Of a stretch of DNA of 64,000 bases, positions 42,098-50,533 are shown in pieces (position 1 is the stretch's first letter; every line of letters begins with the position of its first letter). Below the pieces are notes generated by a model. It was not told the origin of the DNA. It did not search any database and worked only from the letters and a program-made list of their open reading frames with translations. Origin of the DNA: Gracilibacillus caseinilyticus (lineage in GTDB: Bacteria > Bacillota > Bacilli > Bacillales > Amphibacillaceae). Made by a program: the position numbers and the translations under genes. The stretch covers positions 1,302,001 to 1,366,000 of the forward strand of contig NZ_CP095072.1 in NCBI RefSeq assembly GCF_022919115.1. The letters are read 5' to 3'.

Positions 42098-43786
42098 ATG
42101 AAAAAAAGAAAATACAATCGGCGGATATCCATTGTATTGATTGCTGTTATCTTGTTTTGGAATGTACTGCCTGTAGTTGGAGTGGCTGCGAATTTTATCA
42201 CTCCTGGCCAGGCTATTACGCCAGGTGAGTCGATCACTCCTGGAGACCCGATCTCTGGTGGTGAGTTTATTGCACCAGGAGAGGTCTATGATTATGGGGA
42301 AGCTTATAATGATGGAACTCCAGCGGAAGCAGGTGACGGATTAAGTTCCGGTGAACCTATTATCGAAGGGGATTCTTCTTCAAATGGACAATTTATTGCT
42401 CCGAATGCGCCACCCTCTTTTTCCATAATTGTTGCGGGGGATGCTATTCAACCTGGCGAGAGTATCCAAAGTGGTAACCAGAATGGTGCGGGTAATGCGG
42501 GATCTAATGGCAATGCAGTGGAAGGTGGCTCGGGCAGCGACAGTGGAGAAGCTGGATCCAATGGGTCTGGTATCAATGGCGGCGACGGAAATTCCACTGG
42601 TTCTGCAATAGAATCGGGTCAATCCGGTTCAAACGGATCTAATACAGAAGGCGGCCAAGCAATTAATGGTGGCGATGGTACCAGCTCTGGCAGTGGTGAT
42701 GCCAATGGCAATGCAGTCGATGGTAACAATTCAAACTCCAACGGAAATGGTATTATTGGTGGAAATGGTAATGGATCCGGAGACGCCCTGAACGGTGGCA
42801 ATGCTGCTAATGGTAATGCCGTTGATGGCAACAGCTCATCTGGTGGCGATGCAGTTTCAGGAAATGGTACACAGGGTGGTAATGGAACGAATGGTAATGC
42901 AACAGAGGACGGTGAACCGCCGTCTGTGTTAAATTTATTATTTGGATCTACAAAAGACAGTGACAGTATCATTGATACGGTTTCCAATGTTGCAGGTGAC
43001 GTGAAGAAATACGTGCTTAGTTTTGGCGATAGTGTGGCACAGGGATTGATTGCAACGGGTGCCGGATTCAAATTTAAAGAATTGGCAGATGGAAAGTATG
43101 CTGTCTATGGAAAAAATAGTTTGAACAGTTCGATCGGAAATTGGTTCTATGAACGGTATAAATCCTATAATTTTAATGGAAGCAATGCGGAGTTTGGGCC
43201 GAACGCTCGTCGAGTAGGTGAGGCCAGATACAATGCATTTATGCAATCGAAAAATTTAAGAGGAACTGGTGGATTATTAGGAACAGTAGGCAGTGCCACC
43301 AAATCTTCTCTAAATAGTTCATGGAACGCATTTTCCAAAAGCTTTTATAAACCTTCTAATATGTTGAAATTAGGAGGACCAGTCGGAGTCGCACTAACGT
43401 CTGTTAGCTCGGTTTCTAAATTCTCTGATGGTTTTACTGATTTTAGCGGATTGGCATCTACAGATTTTGCCGCCTCGTTAACAACTGATGTGGGAATCGG
43501 TGTAGCCTCTACTGCGATAGGTAGTGTAGCTTCTAGTGCTGCAGCAGGTGCTTTGGCAGGTTCTGTTGTTCCTGGACTGGGTACAGTAATTGGTGCAGGT
43601 GTAGGTTTGTTTGCCGGATTTGCTACAACTTATCTGATCAACGGTACAGCAACCGGCAGGAAAATCAAATCAGCCGTTACAAATACCATTAAGAAAGGGT
43701 ATGACGGAATCGTGAAAGGTGCCAATGCGATCAAAGATGGCATTTCCTCTGGTATTTCAAAATTAGGGAGTCTTTTTGGAGGATAA
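42098..43786 (+). CDS. Secreted hexapeptide-repeat (predicted beta-solenoid) protein 2
   Basis: 562 residues, paralogue of the protein at 38771 with a strong AGAGAGGAGATGG start region. Signal ends VGVAAN; hexads begin at residue 34 (ITPGQA, ITPGES, ITPGDP, ISGGEF, IAPGEV), with the same IAPNAPPSFSI break and about 20 further hexads before the phase is lost in a Gly/Asn/Ser run. The C-terminal domain keeps SSIGNWFYERYKSYNF, LNSSWNAFSKSFYKPS, and a Gly/Ala hydrophobic hairpin, then a basic Lys/Gly tail ending ISKLGSLFGG. The repeat section differs most from copy 1, as expected if unit number changes by recombination. Confidence 0.8.
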   Translation: MKKRKYNRRISIVLIAVILFWNVLPVVGVAANFITPGQAITPGESITPGDPISGGEFIAPGEVYDYGEAYNDGTPAEAGDGLSSGEPIIEGDSSSNGQFIAPNAPPSFSIIVAGDAIQPGESIQSGNQNGAGNAGSNGNAVEGGSGSDSGEAGSNGSGINGGDGNSTGSAIESGQSGSNGSNTEGGQAINGGDGTSSGSGDANGNAVDGNNSNSNGNGIIGGNGNGSGDALNGGNAANGNAVDGNSSSGGDAVSGNGTQGGNGTNGNATEDGEPPSVLNLLFGSTKDSDSIIDTVSNVAGDVKKYVLSFGDSVAQGLIATGAGFKFKELADGKYAVYGKNSLNSSIGNWFYERYKSYNFNGSNAEFGPNARRVGEARYNAFMQSKNLRGTGGLLGTVGSATKSSLNSSWNAFSKSFYKPSNMLKLGGPVGVALTSVSSVSKFSDGFTDFSGLASTDFAASLTTDVGIGVASTAIGSVASSAAAGALAGSVVPGLGTVIGAGVGLFAGFATTYLINGTATGRKIKSAVTNTIKKGYDGIVKGANAIKDGISSGISKLGSLFGG

Positions 43787-43797
43787 ATTGATCCTCC
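43778..43797 (+). terminator. Small hairpin across the stop codon
   Basis: GGAGGAT (43778-43784) and ATCCTCC (43791-43797) pair perfectly around the TAA stop of the solenoid gene. Only a C/T-rich run follows rather than a T tract, so it may be an attenuator or an mRNA-stabilising element rather than a true terminator. Confidence 0.3.
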
Positions 43798-43869
43798 TCT
43801 CCTCTTGTTCTTTGAATAAATTAGGGATGTCTTGATATTCCCAAAAAAATGATGAAGGGGAGATACTTT

Positions 43870-44448
43870 ATGAATAAAGAAGTAACATTTAAAGAAAGTC
43901 GAATCATCGGGACAACTATTTTATTATTAGGGATCGGGTTCTTAGCAAGTGTGATTCCTGAAGGTAACATCCCGCTATTGTTGTTCAATATAGTATTAGC
44001 ATTCATTTCTAGTGCACTATTTTATTATTTCTGGAAAACGACTAAACATCAAAGTAAACGGTATTTTTCATTGCTATCATTTGTCATGGTAAATGTATTA
44101 GCGATTTATTTATCTATCCCGCTATTAAGAATGTACTTTTTAACAGTGACTTTTTGGATTGGGATTGTCATGTTACTTATTATGGTAACCTTACCTTACT
44201 TCTATTCCAGAGAGATTGCCCTTGGTGTCCAGAAGCCTGCTAAATCAAAGTTAGGAAAAATTTATTCCGTTTACACAGTATTAGTAATCGGGTTTGGTGC
44301 GACTGCATTTATGGGTTCTTTAGCTACTTCAAATCCGGATGCGATTGTTTTAGCTGTTTTAGCATTTCTTTTAGCCATCTTGTTTTTCTTCGTAGCTCCC
44401 GTTTTGTTAATTAAACCAGCCGAAATGGATGAAATAACGAATGGCTGA
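43870..44448 (+). CDS. Pilus-locus membrane protein, paralogue 3
   Basis: 192 residues. It is the most diverged of the three paralogues (MNKEVTFKESRIIGTTILLL, KTTKHQSKRYFSLLSFVMVN and LIMVTLPYFYSREIALGVQ). ATG 43870 is seven bases after AAGGGGAG; the upstream ATGs at 43849 and 43852 would add seven residues and are out of step with the family. About six helices. It follows solenoid gene 2. Confidence 0.72.
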   Translation: MNKEVTFKESRIIGTTILLLGIGFLASVIPEGNIPLLLFNIVLAFISSALFYYFWKTTKHQSKRYFSLLSFVMVNVLAIYLSIPLLRMYFLTVTFWIGIVMLLIMVTLPYFYSREIALGVQKPAKSKLGKIYSVYTVLVIGFGATAFMGSLATSNPDAIVLAVLAFLLAILFFFVAPVLLIKPAEMDEITNG

Positions 44449-44469
44449 CAGATAATAATGGAGGTTCAT

Positions 44470-44847
44470 ATGTTTAGTTTTAGAGGTTTTATTCAAACAA
44501 TTGGTGTAAGTCTTCTTATTATCATTGCTTATACCTTTATAATAGGTTTCTTTAATGTCTTGTCAGTTGAGTGGGTCATCTTTACGACATTCATTGTTTC
44601 GTATGGAAGTGTTGGTATTTTGGCTCCATTATGGAATAAACAAACACCGTATTCTGCTGCATTTCTGTCGGCTATCGTGATGTCTGTGATTAATATAATG
44701 TTTTCGATGATCGTTTTGCAGATTCCGGTACTGATTGAACCAAATACGATAAACGAGAATTTATTTTCCAGTACGGTCTTCTCATTAATGACTGCATTTT
44801 TGTTTTTGCAAATAAATAAAAGAATTGGGCGAGAAAAAGATGATTAA
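44470..44847 (+). CDS. Four-helix membrane protein of the pilus locus
   Basis: About 125 residues and four helices with short loops (GFIQTIGVSLLIIIAYTFII, VIFTTFIVSYGSVGILAP, AAFLSAIVMSVINIMFSMIV, and a final one), ending in a charged tail. GGAGGT (44461-44466) lies directly before ATG 44470; the in-frame ATG at 44458 is upstream of that site. Its 3' end overlaps the next gene by eight bases. No family recognised. Confidence 0.6.
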   Translation: MFSFRGFIQTIGVSLLIIIAYTFIIGFFNVLSVEWVIFTTFIVSYGSVGILAPLWNKQTPYSAAFLSAIVMSVINIMFSMIVLQIPVLIEPNTINENLFSSTVFSLMTAFLFLQINKRIGREKDD

Positions 44848-45487
44848 AAATAGTTTTGAAATTTACAACAGACACCTTTTGAAGATCATGACGATTAGCC
44901 TGGTGATCGTGATACCCATATCTTTATTCCTGTATTTTGCAACGTTCTATGTCTATGACTCTTTAGAAACAAATCAATATCCCAACTTATATATGCTGTT
45001 TTTCATCATAATGAATTTTGTCTGCATTATACCGATGTATCGTAAATTAGCACAAAGTGATGTCGAGGACGAAGAAGAACCAACCATTTGGGAGTTAATG
45101 AAAGAGTTTATCAAACACTTTGGAATGGTCCTTGTTATTAGTCTGCCACTCTATGTTATTGCATTATTTGGAGCGCCTTTGGCATTTATCCCGACAGCTA
45201 TATGTGGTGCAATTATGCTGGTATTTCCTTTTTGTGTGCATAATGTCGACTTAAAAAAAGTCATGGCAAAAACAGGCGGCATATTGAAAAGAGAAAATAT
45301 ATTTATCTTGTTCGATCTAATCGTAGTGGTATCATCACAAATTTTAATTTACAGTGTGCTCATGCAAGCCTTTGTCAATTTTGACAATAATTTTTATGTA
45401 TACAGCATTACTAGGGCGATTGTGAATGCTGCTATATTTCCCTTTTTGATTTTTTACCTGACACAACGTTATATAATTGATGAATAA
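44840..45487 (+). CDS. Multi-helix membrane protein of the pilus locus
   Basis: 215 residues starting at ATG 44840, inside the end of the previous gene. About five to six helices; a soluble loop VEDEEEPTIWELMKEFIKHFG between helices two and three. The layout resembles the 'glycerophosphoryl diester/DUF' type six-helix proteins that precede transporters, but I cannot name the family. Tight coupling suggests it belongs to the same machine. Confidence 0.6.
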   Translation: MIKNSFEIYNRHLLKIMTISLVIVIPISLFLYFATFYVYDSLETNQYPNLYMLFFIIMNFVCIIPMYRKLAQSDVEDEEEPTIWELMKEFIKHFGMVLVISLPLYVIALFGAPLAFIPTAICGAIMLVFPFCVHNVDLKKVMAKTGGILKRENIFILFDLIVVVSSQILIYSVLMQAFVNFDNNFYVYSITRAIVNAAIFPFLIFYLTQRYIIDE

Positions 45488-45501
45488 AGGACGGAGAACA
45501 G

Positions 45502-45939
45502 ATGACAGAAGTATTAAAAAAGAAGAAGTTATGGATAGTGGTATTGCTCTCTATTGTCACGTTGGGCATTTATGTTGGTTATTGGTTTCTATCTGCAAAG
45601 TCTTCGTTTCAATTGATAAATAAGAAAAACTATATACCGTTTAAATGGTGGATCGTCGCAACAATTTATTTGTCCCTTTCGCTAATTATCAGTGTTATTG
45701 GTGAGTTTGTATTAACCATTTACGGGTTGTATATGCTTGATTCGATGGATCTGATTCTTACTTACTTCTATCTTGCTTTACTATATTACTCTATTTATCG
45801 AGTGAAAGAATTGCTCGAAGAATACGATGATGAAATAGAATTGAATAAATATTTGTTGTTTTTCTTTCATATCTGGTACATCCAATACAAAATGAACCAG
45901 GCGGTAAACAGGGGGTTGGCAAATGAAAAAACAGCTTAA
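45502..45939 (+). CDS. DUF4234-like membrane protein
   Basis: 145 residues with four helices. The opening LKKKKLWIVVLLSIVTLGIYVGYWFL is the DUF4234-type pattern (xxLxxITxGIYxxYWF). An acidic loop (EEYDDEIEL) precedes the final segment. Function unknown. It overlaps the TadE-like gene by 17 bases. Confidence 0.65.
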   Translation: MTEVLKKKKLWIVVLLSIVTLGIYVGYWFLSAKSSFQLINKKNYIPFKWWIVATIYLSLSLIISVIGEFVLTIYGLYMLDSMDLILTYFYLALLYYSIYRVKELLEEYDDEIELNKYLLFFFHIWYIQYKMNQAVNRGLANEKTA

Positions 45940-46309
45940 AAATGAAAAAGGTGCGCTAAGCATTGAATTTTTAGGTATTTTGCCATTCTTCTTTATGTTC
46001 TTCCTCTTATTATGGCAGGTAGTCGCTTCCGGATATGCCTTACATACAGTGAAAATGGCTTCCAATGCAGGCGCGAAAACCTATGCAGCAACGACGGATA
46101 TTGATGAAGCAAAAGATACCATTACAGAAGCGATCGGAAGTTCCTCGGTTATCGATTATCAGAGTATGAATGTGGTGCCGCTTAATAACGGTAAGTTTGA
46201 ACTGAATCTGGAGGTAAGTCATTCATTAATTTTTGTTCCGGATGAGTGGAAACCGAGTACTTCGATTACTTTAGATGAGAAAGTAGTGAGTCAGGTGTTA
46301 GTAGAATGA
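45923..46309 (+). CDS. TadE-like pseudopilin
   Basis: 128 residues. KNEKGALSIEFLGILPFFFMFFLLLWQ is a TadE prepilin-like N terminus (Gly then Glu at +5, followed by one hydrophobic helix). The remainder is extracytoplasmic with a VKMASNAGAKTYA helix typical of TadE and beta strands. The ribosome site is AGGGGGTTGG. ATGA overlap with the next gene. Confidence 0.82.
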   Translation: MKKQLKNEKGALSIEFLGILPFFFMFFLLLWQVVASGYALHTVKMASNAGAKTYAATTDIDEAKDTITEAIGSSSVIDYQSMNVVPLNNGKFELNLEVSHSLIFVPDEWKPSTSITLDEKVVSQVLVE

Positions 46310-46947
46310 GAGAGCAATTTACTAATGAACGAGGCAATGCAGCATTATACTTGGTATGGTTGTTAAGTATCATTGCAATTATATTTTTAATTGTCATTAA
46401 TATATCGAATGTTTTTGTCACCGGCGCCCAGTCTTCCAATGCAGCAGAACAAGCCGCCATTGCAGGTACATCCGTCGTCGTTAATGAGACCAAAGAAGCG
46501 ATAAGGCAATATGACAATGATCCTTTGTCAATTACAGAAAGACTACACCATGACATGAAGACAATGACAGAAGTAATTGAAGATAAGCAACATGATTATC
46601 AGGCAGGCGGCGATTCGGCAGATCAAGCTTATATTAAAGCCCTGAATCAAGTGTTACCAAGCGAACTTCAAGCACACCCATTATTAAAGTCAACGATTCA
46701 GGATCATTTTAGTAGCATAGGTTTAACGAATAAAATTAATGCGGCAGCTAGATCTATTATCGAAGAAAATCACGGGAATGGAGCAGATACGATCGTGAGT
46801 TTTTCCTATGACTGGCAAATCGAGGTGAAATCCACTGTCGATTTTAATAGTATATCAGATAATAAGTATATCCCTGAGTTTACAGAAAAAATGGATGGAG
46901 AAGGCTTTGGACCAGCGCTTGAATATTTGAGCTCTATTGATTATTAA
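46306..46947 (+). CDS. TadG-like pseudopilin
   Basis: 213 residues. ERGNAALYLVWLLSIIAIIFLIVINIS matches the TadG/TadE N terminus (Glu-Arg-Gly then a single membrane helix), followed by GAQSSNAAEQAAIAGTSV, the alanine-rich helix of TadG-type proteins, and an external domain. It lacks the long VWA domain of some TadG proteins; the VWA lipoproteins upstream may supply that function. Last gene of the Tad-type locus. Confidence 0.78.
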   Translation: MREQFTNERGNAALYLVWLLSIIAIIFLIVINISNVFVTGAQSSNAAEQAAIAGTSVVVNETKEAIRQYDNDPLSITERLHHDMKTMTEVIEDKQHDYQAGGDSADQAYIKALNQVLPSELQAHPLLKSTIQDHFSSIGLTNKINAAARSIIEENHGNGADTIVSFSYDWQIEVKSTVDFNSISDNKYIPEFTEKMDGEGFGPALEYLSSIDY

Positions 46948-46984
46948 TGTGTATTTTGAACGAAAGCAGCTCGCATAGAAGGGT

Positions 46985-47033
46985 GCAAAACGGACAAAAA
47001 GGAGTCGGGGAATCGCTCAAGTGTCCGATAGAT
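46985..47033 (+). repeat. Solo unit of repeat family B
   Basis: CGGACAAAAAGGAGTCGGGG, AATCGCTCAA, then GTGTCCGATAG matches the array B unit (CGGACAAAAAGCAGTCGGAG, AAGCGATCGA, ATGTCC). It keeps a purine-rich run and a start codon, GTG at 47021. Confidence 0.7.
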
Positions 47034-47067
47034 AGAACTTTCGTCAGCACCAGCAGAGCATCCTCGC

Positions 47068-48171
47068 TCACACTGACTTAATCCCCGCTCCACACAACGG
47101 TATAATAACCTTTTCCCCAGGTGCTTTCATATACTTCAAGTGGCCAGCATAGTTTACAGCTGAGGTCATTTCCACATAATAGCCTTTCGCGCTAAGTTGA
47201 GCACGCGCGCTGAGAATCTCTTCTTCGTCAATCTCCATAAACGTACCATTGGTATGGCGGACGGCTTCTAAAATTTGTTGCGAACGTGCTGGTGCCGCAA
47301 TCGCTATTCCTTCTGCTAAAGTACCGCTATTCGTAACAGGCTGTGCCGATTCCTTCCCGGTTCGGTAAGCATGCACAAGAGGCGCACAGTTCTTGGCTTG
47401 AATGGCAACGATTTTCGGAATGTTAGTAATTAATCCATTTTCAACTAATTCTTTAAAGCCATAATACACACCCAGAAGAAGCGTCCCATTGCCAACTGGC
47501 ACAATGACAGTATCTGGCGCAGCCTTTAATTGTTCATATATTTCATAGGCATATGTTTTCGTTCCTTCATAAAAATAAGGATTGTACACATGACTTGCGT
47601 AAAAAACGTGTTCCTCGTTCACTGCTTTTTGTGCTGCAGCTGCAATGTCCTCTCGTGTTCCTCGAATCTCTTTTATCGTTGCGCCATGTGCTTTTATTTG
47701 TGCAATCTTTTTTGGTGACGTTTGATCACTTAAATAGATATCACAGGCAATATGACAACGTGCTGCATAAGCCGCAATCGCGGTTCCTGCATTACCACTG
47801 CTATCCGCAATCACTTTCGATACGCCTAATTCTTTTGCCTTTGTCATTAAAACAGCGGCTCCCCGGTCTTTAAAGGATAACGTCGGCATCATATAATCCA
47901 CTTTTACATACGTAGTTGGCTCGGCAGGATCCAGCACGATCAGAGCGGATTGACCTTCTCCCATTGTCACCGATTCCCATGTTTTAGAACCTTTAGCAAA
48001 AGGCATCGCCTCCACATAACGCCATATGGAGTTTGGATAGTTATTCCATGCTGTAACATCGATTGTTGGTGTATCTTTTACTATATTCAATACCCCGTCA
48101 CATTCACATCTCCATCTCGTTGGTGTCATATCATATGTTTTGCCACAACTGTTACAAATAAATTGATTCAT
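47068..48171 (-). CDS. Threonine-synthase-like PLP enzyme
   Basis: 367 residues of the fold type II PLP family. An N-terminal zinc ribbon (CNSCGK...CECDG) is followed by the PLP-lysine motif PTLSFKDRGAAVLMTKAKELG near residue 80, SSGNAGTAIAAYAARC (phosphate cradle) and VPVGNGTLLLGVYYGF near 225. It may be a true threonine synthase (O-phosphohomoserine to threonine) or a related beta-replacing enzyme; there are no threonine genes adjacent. The start is ATG 48171 with AAAGGGG upstream; a longer reading to 48192 runs through the ribosome site. Confidence 0.82.
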   Translation of the reverse strand: MNQFICNSCGKTYDMTPTRWRCECDGVLNIVKDTPTIDVTAWNNYPNSIWRYVEAMPFAKGSKTWESVTMGEGQSALIVLDPAEPTTYVKVDYMMPTLSFKDRGAAVLMTKAKELGVSKVIADSSGNAGTAIAAYAARCHIACDIYLSDQTSPKKIAQIKAHGATIKEIRGTREDIAAAAQKAVNEEHVFYASHVYNPYFYEGTKTYAYEIYEQLKAAPDTVIVPVGNGTLLLGVYYGFKELVENGLITNIPKIVAIQAKNCAPLVHAYRTGKESAQPVTNSGTLAEGIAIAAPARSQQILEAVRHTNGTFMEIDEEEILSARAQLSAKGYYVEMTSAVNYAGHLKYMKAPGEKVIIPLCGAGIKSV

Positions 48172-48381
48172 CCTCCCACCCCTTTGACGCATTTTTAAGA
48201 ATACTACTTAAAGTTTAGCATAACTCCTAACTAGGAAAAATTAGATAGACTTATGTCTCATCCAAAATTGCCAATGTGCCCAGGATACATTTTGCTTTAC
48301 AATTCCGAATGTTGGACATGACCGCTAAATAACATCAGCCAAAAGATATTTCAAATTTAATAGTGTATGTGGTATTCTATT

Positions 48382-48413
48382 ATTGTTAACCTATAAAAAC
48401 ACTAGTTAACAAT
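48382..48413 (+). promoter_or_regulatory. BirA (biotin repressor) operator
   Basis: ATTGTTAAC (48382-48390) and GTTAACAAT (48405-48413) are perfect inverted arms around a 14-base spacer, the classic Bacillus BirA box. It lies 90 bases upstream of bioB. The rest of 48172-48502 shows only an AT-rich promoter region. Confidence 0.92.
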
Positions 48414-48502
48414 AAGGTATGAAGTTCGATTAAGCTATCGTGTAAGCAAATGTAAATAAGGTTTGCTCACTTGCAGCGTAAGTTTAGGAAGGAGAAACGA
48501 AT

Positions 48503-49474
48503 ATGGATTACAGTAAATTGGCAACAGACGTGTTAAATGGTTATGAACTGACAGATGAAGAAGCACTAAGCATATTGGAGTCGCCGGATGAGAGTCTTTT
48601 GCTGCTGTTGAACGGTGCCTATCAGATTCGTAAACACTACTATGGCAACAAGGTAAAGCTGAACATGATCATCAATACCAAATCAGGCAACTGCTCGGAA
48701 AATTGTGGCTACTGTGCCCAGTCACGGGATTCGAGTGCCCCTATTGACACGTACCGGATGCTGGACAAGAAAGCCATTGTTGCTGGTGCGGAGAAAGCAC
48801 AGCAGATGCGTTCTGGTACATATTGTATCGTAGCCAGCGGCAGAGGTCCGACAAATCGAGAACTAGATCACGTGATCGAAGCAGTAAAGGAAATCCGATC
48901 AACATATGACGTCAAGATTTGTGCATGCCTTGGCATTTTGAAGGATGGACAGGCGGAGCGGCTGAAGGAGGCAGGTGTGCACCGTTATAATCACAATATC
49001 AATACGTCTGAAAATCATCATGATACGATTACCACAAGTCATTCCTATCTGGACCGCGTACGAACGGTAAACGAAGCCAAGAGGGCTGGGATTTCACCGT
49101 GCTCAGGTGTTATTGTGGGCATGAAGGAAACGAGACAGGATGTGGTACAAATGGCAAAAGCGTTAAAAGAATTAGATGCGGACTCCATTCCGGTCAATTT
49201 TCTGCATGCCATCGATGGAACCATGCTGGAAGGCACCGATGAGCTCAACCCGTTATATTGCCTGAAGGTGCTCGCGATGTTCCGCTACGTTAACCCGACA
49301 AAAGAAATACGCATCTCAGGCGGTCGTGAAGTAAATCTGAAGAGTCTGCAGCCGCTTGGACTGTATCCTGCCAATTCGATCTTCATCGGCGATTATTTAA
49401 CAACGCTAGGTCAGGAGGATACAGAAGATCATCAAATGCTGCGTGATCTCGGTTTTGAAGCGGATGTGATGTAA
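48503..49474 (+). CDS. bioB: Biotin synthase
   Basis: 323 residues, radical SAM enzyme that inserts sulfur into dethiobiotin. The SAM iron-sulfur motif CSENCGYCAQS (Cys-x3-Cys-x2-Cys) is near residue 67, YNHNINTSENHHDTITTSHSY near 162 gives the Cys/Asn substrate region, and CSGVIVGMKET and RISGGREVNLKSLQ line the second cluster (Arg ligand). A strong GGAAGGAG precedes the ATG. No other bio genes lie nearby, so it either completes a pathway encoded elsewhere or scavenges dethiobiotin. A BirA box controls it. Confidence 0.97.
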   Translation: MDYSKLATDVLNGYELTDEEALSILESPDESLLLLLNGAYQIRKHYYGNKVKLNMIINTKSGNCSENCGYCAQSRDSSAPIDTYRMLDKKAIVAGAEKAQQMRSGTYCIVASGRGPTNRELDHVIEAVKEIRSTYDVKICACLGILKDGQAERLKEAGVHRYNHNINTSENHHDTITTSHSYLDRVRTVNEAKRAGISPCSGVIVGMKETRQDVVQMAKALKELDADSIPVNFLHAIDGTMLEGTDELNPLYCLKVLAMFRYVNPTKEIRISGGREVNLKSLQPLGLYPANSIFIGDYLTTLGQEDTEDHQMLRDLGFEADVM

Positions 49475-49549
49475 ATGTTACATGGAAGGACCTGTAGATT
49501 ATGTCATAGGGCTGAAAAGATATTCCATCACGTAGAAGGTATAATGGAA

Positions 49550-49573
49550 AAAGCCCCGAAACTTTGGGGCTTT
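49550..49573. terminator. Bidirectional terminator between bioB and the deacetylase
   Basis: AAAGCCCC and GGGGCTTT pair around an eight-base loop. The minus strand ends in TTTTT, so it is strongest for the deacetylase gene. Confidence 0.75.
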
Positions 49574-49588
49574 CGCATGTGAATCTTT

Positions 49589-50323
49589 TTACTTATGTTG
49601 ACTAAGCTCCCACAAATCCGGGATTGTAACAAATTGATACCCGTGTTTTTTCAGCGTGGGAATAAGTTTACTTACTGAATCAACCGTGCCACTTAAATCT
49701 TGTGTCCAATGGCCCGCACTATGCATTAAGATGATTGCTCCGGGATGAACATGATTAATGACTTGATTCGTTATCGCACTTTCTCCTGGGCTCCTCCAAT
49801 CCTCCGTATCAAGTGACCAGCCAATGCCTTTGTACCCGAGGTTTCCAAGCGTTAATACCTGTTTTTCGTTTAATGCGCCATATGGAGCTCTAAACCATGA
49901 CGTTTCTTGACCGGTCGCATGTAATATTTGTGTGCTGGTTTTACGAATTTCCCATTGCATTTTCTGTATATCTGATTCCGCTAAGTTAGGGTGCCAGAAG
50001 GTATGATTTCCAATAGCATGTCCTTCCGATACAATCCGTTTGGCTATCTCTACATGTTTTTCTACCCGCGTTCCCACTAAGAAAAAAGTAGCTTTCACTT
50101 GGTTTTTCTTTAAAATATCCAAAATTTCTGGTGTGTATCGCTGGTCTGGGCCGTCATCGAATGTGAGAGCAATGATCTTCTCATCTACTTCACCTTCATA
50201 CAACATGAGATTAGGGAATTTAGCTTGTAACGGATACTTGGTTGATTGGGCATGAGAGGTTATAGGGAAATTACATGTTAGAAGTAGTGAAATTCCTAAG
50301 AAGAGAAAAACTCGAGGCAACAT
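49589..50323 (-). CDS. Secreted polysaccharide deacetylase
   Basis: 244 residues. N-terminal signal peptide (VFLFLGISLLLTC), then a NodB domain: ALTFDDGPDQRYTPEIL (catalytic Asp and metal Asp), GHAIGNHTFWHPNLA (metal His residues) and SWFRAPYGALNEKQ with WSLDTEDWRSPG (the catalytic Asp/Arg region). It removes N-acetyl groups from peptidoglycan or a related polymer, like PdaA/PdaB. ATG 50323 is eight bases from AAGGAG; a GTG nine bases upstream lies within the ribosome site. Confidence 0.9.
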   Translation of the reverse strand: MLPRVFLFLGISLLLTCNFPITSHAQSTKYPLQAKFPNLMLYEGEVDEKIIALTFDDGPDQRYTPEILDILKKNQVKATFFLVGTRVEKHVEIAKRIVSEGHAIGNHTFWHPNLAESDIQKMQWEIRKTSTQILHATGQETSWFRAPYGALNEKQVLTLGNLGYKGIGWSLDTEDWRSPGESAITNQVINHVHPGAIILMHSAGHWTQDLSGTVDSVSKLIPTLKKHGYQFVTIPDLWELSQHK

Positions 50324-50533
50324 GGACAGCACTCCTTCCTTTTTTCATCCTTATATATTTCATCTATTTCCAATAAAATATGCAGAGTTTCCTATGCTTA
50401 GCGCTTTGCACAAGATCAAAGGCATTCATCATGAAATATCCTGTCTGCTCTGCATTGCTCAATAGCACATGGCTATAGTAGAGGTCATTGAGCAAAAATA
50501 ACATGCCCTCCTATTTTGCCAACATGTTTTGCC

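Noticed and set aside
48382..48413. The inverted repeat before bioB as a terminator
   Set aside because: The arms are AT-rich with a 14-base spacer and no T run; they match the BirA operator instead.
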